Shown here: one piece after another, positions 5,254 to 8,663 of the stretch
Layout of the letters: each line of letters begins with the position of its first letter
Position numbering within the stretch: position 1 is the first letter of the stretch
Source of the DNA: Thermogutta sp.
Lineage (GTDB): Bacteria; Planctomycetota; Planctomycetia; Pirellulales; Thermoguttaceae
NCBI GenBank assembly: GCA_012798155.1
Contig: JAAZNR010000820.1
Span: forward strand, 1 to 8,663
Reading direction: 5' to 3'
DNA: 8,663 bases
Translations under genes and position numbers: made by a program
Notes under the pieces: generated by a model
The model's input: the letters and a program-made list of their open reading frames with translations, nothing else
Database searches by the model: none
Told to the model about the DNA's origin: nothing

Positions 5254-7356
5254 ATGACGATGTTTCCTGTAGACAAGATTCGCAATGTGGCGCTTTGCGG
5301 GCATGGTTCCGTCGGCAAAACGACGTTGGTGGACCGAATCTTGGGATTGACGGGAATGGTCGCTCGACCGGCCGACGTCGATGACGGCACCAGCATCTGC
5401 GATTTCGACGAAGAGGAAAAGGCCCACCGTTACACCGTGGAGGCCAAGGTCACCTACTGCGATTACGAAGGCTACCGCTTTCATCTCTTGGATACGCCCG
5501 GCTATCCCGATTTCATCGGTCAGACCATCGGGGCGCTTCGGGCGGCGGACACCGCCGCTATTGTGATCAGCGCGCAGTCCGGGATCGAAGTCAACACGCG
5601 CCGCGTGTTCAATGAGGCGGAAAAGGCCGGAATCGGACGGGTCATCATTCTGAACAAGCTGGACGCGGAAAACGTCGATTTCGAGGGCGTGCTGGGACAA
5701 ATCAAGGAGGCTTTCGGCGACCGCTGCATGCTCATCAACGTGCCGATCGGTTTGGGCGCCTCGTTCTCGGGCGTGGTTTCCGTGCTCAACGCCGACCGGA
5801 ACGCGGCCGGTGCCGTCGTAGATCCAAGCGCCCTCAGCCAATCCCTCCTGGAATCCATCGTGGTGGCCGACGAGGAGGTCTTGAACCGCTACTTCGAAGG
5901 CCAAATGCCGACCGAGGAGGAAATCGCAAGGCTCATGCGCCGGTCGGTCGCCGATGGAACGGTGATCCCCATTCTTTGCGTCTCCGCGAAAAGCGGGATC
6001 GGGCTGAAGGAACTGCTGGACGGCCTGCGGCTTTGCGGCCTGTCTCCCGACATGATCGTGAGGAAGGCCAAGCGGCTGGACAATGGCGAGGAGGTCGAGC
6101 TTGCGGCCGATCCCAACGGCCCGCTCGTCGCGCAGGTCTTCAAAACCCGGGTGGACCCTTTCGTGCAGAAGTTGAGCTTCCTGCGGGTCTTTTCCGGGAC
6201 CTTGAAGAGCAACAGCACAGTCCCGATGGCGGGCGAACGGAAGGGCATCAAGATAACGCAACTGTTCCGCGTTCAAGCCTCGGAGACCGCGCCCGTGGAG
6301 GAGGCCGGCCCCGGCGAAATCGTGGCCGTGGCCAAAGTCGAGGAGCTTCGCACCGGCTCGACCATCGGCGAGTATGCCATGCCGCCCATCGAATTCCCGA
6401 CGCCGATGACGGGTCTCGCCATCACGCCCAAGAGTCGCGGTGACGAGCAAAAACTCTCCGGATCGCTGGCCAAGATCTGCCAGGAGGATCCCACTTGCCG
6501 CCTGGATCGTGATCCGCAGACCAAGGAATTGGTGATCTCGGGAATGAGCGAGCTGCACCTGCAATTGATCCGGGAACGGCTCAAGCGGCGAGACAAGGTC
6601 GAAGTGGACGTCAAGGAACCCAAGATCCCTTACCGCGAAACGATCCAAGCCAAGGCCGAGGGGATGTACCGGCACAAGAAGCAAACGGGCGGCCGGGGAC
6701 AGTTCGGGGAAGTGCACATTCGCATGCAGCCCTTCCCACGCGGTGCCAAAGTGGAGGAGTTCGCCACCAAGGAACGTTTCCCCGAAATGAAGGAAGTCCA
6801 CTACCACGAGGAATCCAATTTCCTGTGGATCGACTCGATCGTGGGCGGAACGATTCCGACCAACTTCATGCCCGCCGTGGAAAAAGGCTTTTTGGAGAGG
6901 ATTACCAAGGGCGTCATCGCGGGGTATCCCGTGCAGGACGTGTGCGTCGAGGTCTTCTTCGGCAAGCACCACCCCGTGGACAGCTCCGAGCAGGCCTTCA
7001 AGACCGCCGGCTCCATGGCGTTCCGCAACGTCTTCCAACAGGCCAAGCCGGCCTTGCTGGAGCCGATCGTCAAGATCGAGGTCACCGTTCCCAACGACAA
7101 GGTCGGCGACATCAACAGCGACATGTCGGGACGCCGCGGCCGGGTGCTGGGGATGACCTCGGCCGGGGGTAATTTCCAAACCATTTCCGCGGAAGTGCCG
7201 CTCGCCGAGGTGATCACGTACGGACGCGCGCTGTCCAGCATCACGGGAGGGCAGGGGAGTTATACCCTGGAGTTCAGCCACTACGACGTGGTGCCGGGCA
7301 ACGTCCAGAAGGAAATTATCGAGAAGTCGAAGGTGCAAGAGGAAGAAGAGGAGTGA
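5254..7356 (+). CDS. EF-G-like translational GTPase (EF-G paralogue, EF-G2 type)
   Basis: The 700-residue product has all five EF-G domains in order. The G domain has P-loop GHGSVGKT (16-23), switch I Thr61 in HRYT, DTPGY (80-84), NKLD (134-137) and SAK (244-246). Domain II is at about 288-370 and domain III at about 386-465. Domain IV runs about 466-590, with RHKKQTGGRGQFGEV, GGTIPTNFMPAVEKG and HHPVDSS. Domain V is at about 600-685. EF-G drives translocation and ribosome recycling; what this paralogue does is not established by sequence. It departs from canonical EF-G: the P-loop is not GHIDAGKT, and DTPGH is DTPGY, so the usual catalytic switch-II His is Tyr84. The same Tyr is typical, as I recall, of EF-G-like/EF-G2 proteins, so it is a lineage trait rather than damage. 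It lacks the gene context of canonical fusA (rpsL-rpsG-tuf). AAGGA at 5242-5246 lies seven bases before the ATG. The tail ends in QEEEEE. Confidence 0.93.
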   Translation: MTMFPVDKIRNVALCGHGSVGKTTLVDRILGLTGMVARPADVDDGTSICDFDEEEKAHRYTVEAKVTYCDYEGYRFHLLDTPGYPDFIGQTIGALRAADTAAIVISAQSGIEVNTRRVFNEAEKAGIGRVIILNKLDAENVDFEGVLGQIKEAFGDRCMLINVPIGLGASFSGVVSVLNADRNAAGAVVDPSALSQSLLESIVVADEEVLNRYFEGQMPTEEEIARLMRRSVADGTVIPILCVSAKSGIGLKELLDGLRLCGLSPDMIVRKAKRLDNGEEVELAADPNGPLVAQVFKTRVDPFVQKLSFLRVFSGTLKSNSTVPMAGERKGIKITQLFRVQASETAPVEEAGPGEIVAVAKVEELRTGSTIGEYAMPPIEFPTPMTGLAITPKSRGDEQKLSGSLAKICQEDPTCRLDRDPQTKELVISGMSELHLQLIRERLKRRDKVEVDVKEPKIPYRETIQAKAEGMYRHKKQTGGRGQFGEVHIRMQPFPRGAKVEEFATKERFPEMKEVHYHEESNFLWIDSIVGGTIPTNFMPAVEKGFLERITKGVIAGYPVQDVCVEVFFGKHHPVDSSEQAFKTAGSMAFRNVFQQAKPALLEPIVKIEVTVPNDKVGDINSDMSGRRGRVLGMTSAGGNFQTISAEVPLAEVITYGRALSSITGGQGSYTLEFSHYDVVPGNVQKEIIEKSKVQEEEEE

Positions 7357-7449
7357 TCGACGGCTTGGCCGATCTCCGGATTCCGGCAGCGCCGCTCGGC
7401 GATGCGGTCGTCGTCACATCATGGCGGCACGGCTGGAACGACATAAGGG

Positions 7450-7590
7450 AACCGTTCACGGGAGGATCCCCATTCCCCCCGGAGAAGTCCGCAAAAATGG
7501 GAGCGTCCCCTTCGGGCGTGAAGAGGCCGGGTTTCTTTCTCGGCCCCCAACGTGCCGGGAGAGGCGCCTGCCGCCGGCCCGTGAATGGTT
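7450..7590 (+). repeat. Long-range imperfect inverted repeat, 13-bp arms
   Basis: AACCGTTCACGGG (7450-7462) and CCCGTGAATGGTT (7578-7590) are complementary at 12 of 13 positions; in a plus-strand RNA the exception is a G-U pair, so all 13 could pair. The arms enclose 115 nt. Complementarity stops sharply at both ends. It could be the base stem of a structured 3' UTR for the EF-G-like mRNA, or terminal repeats of a very small relic element; no target-site duplication is evident. Confidence 0.45.
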
Positions 7591-7594
7591 GCAA

Positions 7595-7617
7595 TAAAAG
7601 AAAGTCTGCGTCAGGCT
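7595..7617 (-). terminator. Probable intrinsic terminator of alaS
   Basis: Read on the minus strand, AGCCTG-ACG-CAGACT (7617 down to 7603) forms a six-position stem with one C-A mismatch. It is followed directly by TTCTTTTATT (7602-7593). It lies about 40 nt past the alaS stop codon, the expected place. The stem is short and imperfect, so efficiency is doubtful. Confidence 0.4.
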
Positions 7618-7657
7618 CTCGGCGACCTTCGGCATCGGGACGGTTCCGGCCCGCCGC

Positions 7658-8663
7658 TTAGGCCGTTGTGCCGAGCTTTTCCCGAATGAATTGCTTGGCC
7701 TCCGTGAGTGCGTCCGGCAGTTTGTCGGGGGATTTGCCGCCGGCCTGGGCCAAATCCGGACGCCCTCCGCCGCCGCCTTTCACTTCCTTGGCCGCGGCCT
7801 TGACCCAGGCCACGGCATCGGCTCCTCGTTGAACGAGGTCGGGCGAAAGGCCGGCGATCAGCGTCACCTTGCCCGTCTCCTTGTCGGCCGTCCCCAGTAG
7901 CACGGCCACGCCCTTTTGATTCCGCCGCAGCCCGTCGATGGCTTGACGCATCCCCTCGGCGCCGACGTCGGGGACCTCGGCCACGATCAGCGTCACGCCG
8001 TCGAACACCTCGGCCGCCCGGCGTAGCTGCTCCACGGTGATCGCCGCCGTTTGTCCGCCGTGCGCCGCCTGCTTGCGCAATTGCCGCAGCTCGCGGAGGG
8101 TTGCCGAGAGGCGCTCGGCCGCCTCATGGGGCGGAACATTCAGTAAGGCGCTGACTTCGCTCAGAGCACGCGCGGTGTCGCGCGCGAACTCGTAGGCACG
8201 GAAGCCGGTGTAGGCCGTGATGCGCCGCGTGCCGGCCGCCACGCTCTCCTCGGCCACGATCTTGAATAGCCCGATCCTTGCAATCTGCTCCAAATGGGTT
8301 CCGCCGCACAATTCCCGGCTGTAGTCTCCGACGGAAACCACGCGGACCACATCGGGATACTTTTCGCCGAAGAGCATCATGGCGCCGATTTTCCGCGCTT
8401 CCGGCAGCGGCATGTAGGCAATGCTTACGGGAGCCCCATCGAGGATGCGACGATTGACTTCGGCTTCGATCCGCTCCAGTTCATCCTTGGTGACGGCGGC
8501 ATGGTGGGAAAAGTCGAACCGCAGCCAATCGTCGTCCACCTTGGATCCCTGCTGCTGCGCATGCTTGCCCAGCACACTCTGCAGGGCATAGTGCAGAATA
8601 TGGGTCGCGGTATGCGCTCGCCGAATCCCCTCCCGTCGAGGAATATCGATCTCGGCCTCGAGA
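7658..8663 (-). CDS. alaS: Alanyl-tRNA synthetase, C-terminal part (5' end off-window)
   Basis: AlaRS charges tRNA-Ala and clears mischarged Ser/Gly-tRNA-Ala in its editing domain. About 334 C-terminal residues are visible, ending LGTTA and a TAA at 7660-7658; the frame stays open to the right edge, so the catalytic and tRNA-recognition parts are outside. The editing-site zinc/substrate motifs are intact: HTATH (8614-8600), followed by LRFDFSH, and CGGTH within SRELCGGTH (8308-8294). A helical linker (ATLRELRQLRKQA) follows. Then comes the C-Ala domain with its glycine-rich signature KGGGGGRPDLAQAGG (about 7779-7735), which binds the tRNA elbow. The GTG at 8575 is only an internal codon: family sequence continues upstream of it (AHTATHILHYALQS). 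The gene is convergent with the EF-G-like gene. Confidence 0.97.
   Translation of the reverse strand, partial: LEAEIDIPRREGIRRAHTATHILHYALQSVLGKHAQQQGSKVDDDWLRFDFSHHAAVTKDELERIEAEVNRRILDGAPVSIAYMPLPEARKIGAMMLFGEKYPDVVRVVSVGDYSRELCGGTHLEQIARIGLFKIVAEESVAAGTRRITAYTGFRAYEFARDTARALSEVSALLNVPPHEAAERLSATLRELRQLRKQAAHGGQTAAITVEQLRRAAEVFDGVTLIVAEVPDVGAEGMRQAIDGLRRNQKGVAVLLGTADKETGKVTLIAGLSPDLVQRGADAVAWVKAAAKEVKGGGGGRPDLAQAGGKSPDKLPDALTEAKQFIREKLGTTA

Larger units (their letters stand above)
7357..7657. other. 301-bp convergent intergenic region (EF-G-like gene / alaS)
   Basis: Both flanking genes end here, so this DNA carries two 3' UTRs and probably no promoter. I see a long-range inverted repeat (7450-7462 with 7578-7590), a GGCCG...CGGCC hairpin near 7528-7547 with a pyrimidine-rich loop, and a probable minus-strand terminator (7595-7617). 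A small stem, GGGA-GCG-TCCC (7499-7509), has an A5 run on its left (7493-7497) and could be a second weak minus-strand terminator. No gene is supported. Confidence 0.6.

Noticed and set aside
5209..7338. A 709-codon open frame antisense to the EF-G-like gene, plus similar long antisense frames over the TPR gene (1161-2591), hisH (3478-4338) and hisA (4362-5189).
   Set aside because: All four are in the register where each antisense codon is the exact reverse complement of a sense codon. Stops there would need TTA, CTA or TCA in the sense gene, which are rare in GC-rich genes. The translations are low-complexity His/Arg/Gly/Leu-rich with no family resemblance, and the sense genes are unmistakable.
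5254..7356. A TetM/TetO-type ribosomal protection protein instead of an EF-G paralogue.
   Set aside because: The domain IV motifs (HKKQTGGRGQFGEV, HHPVDSS) and domain V follow EF-G, and the overall closeness to EF-G-like proteins is greater than to tetracycline protection proteins.
7353..7661. A 102-codon plus-strand frame (GTG start) filling the gap between the EF-G-like gene and alaS.
   Set aside because: It has no recognisable motif, overlaps the stop regions of both neighbours, has an Arg/Pro/Gly/Ser-rich composition typical of non-coding GC-rich DNA, and lies across the terminator and inverted repeat.

Overview
The window is a stretch of GC-rich bacterial chromosome with ordinary core genes. 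It reads best as a member of the Planctomycetota, or a related PVC-type or deep-branching lineage. Three things point there: the very large soluble TPR protein, the style of the HisA N-terminus, and an EF-G paralogue with a GHGSVGKT P-loop and a DTPGYPDF motif. This assignment rests on recalled family resemblance, not on a search, so it is moderate at best. No tRNA, rRNA, CRISPR array, transposase or integrase is visible.

Layout, left to right. (1) Positions 1-3209 (+): the 3' part of a giant tetratricopeptide-repeat protein whose start lies off the left edge. A Pro/Ala/Thr-rich linker splits its repeats into a long block and a short C-terminal block. (2) Positions 3210-3561: a 352-bp non-coding gap with a 20-bp-period tandem repeat just after the TPR stop. 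It also has a 21-bp-period tandem repeat whose second copy supplies a perfect TATAAT for hisH. (3) 3562-4173 (+): hisH. (4) 4174-4412: a leader with several mutually exclusive short hairpins and a candidate promoter. (5) 4413-5138 (+): hisA, for which I prefer a GTG start at 4413. (6) 5139-5253: a short gap with an imperfect inverted repeat. (7) 5254-7356 (+): an EF-G-like translational GTPase. (8) 7357-7657: a convergent gap with a long-range inverted repeat and a probable alaS terminator. (9) 7658-8663 (-): the 3' end of alaS, encoding the editing and C-Ala domains; its 5' part lies off the right edge.

How the genes work together. HisA makes PRFAR (the ribulosyl isomer of ProFAR). HisH supplies ammonia to HisF, which turns PRFAR into imidazole-glycerol phosphate and AICAR. 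hisF is not in the window, so the pathway is dispersed, at least to the right of hisA. The EF-G-like GTPase and alanyl-tRNA synthetase both serve translation but are convergent, so they are not one operon. I see no convincing new multi-gene system. The most unusual material is in the intergenic DNA (tandem repeats at the hisH promoter, alternative hairpins before hisA, a long-range stem after the EF-G-like gene) and in the non-canonical GTPase motifs of the EF-G paralogue.
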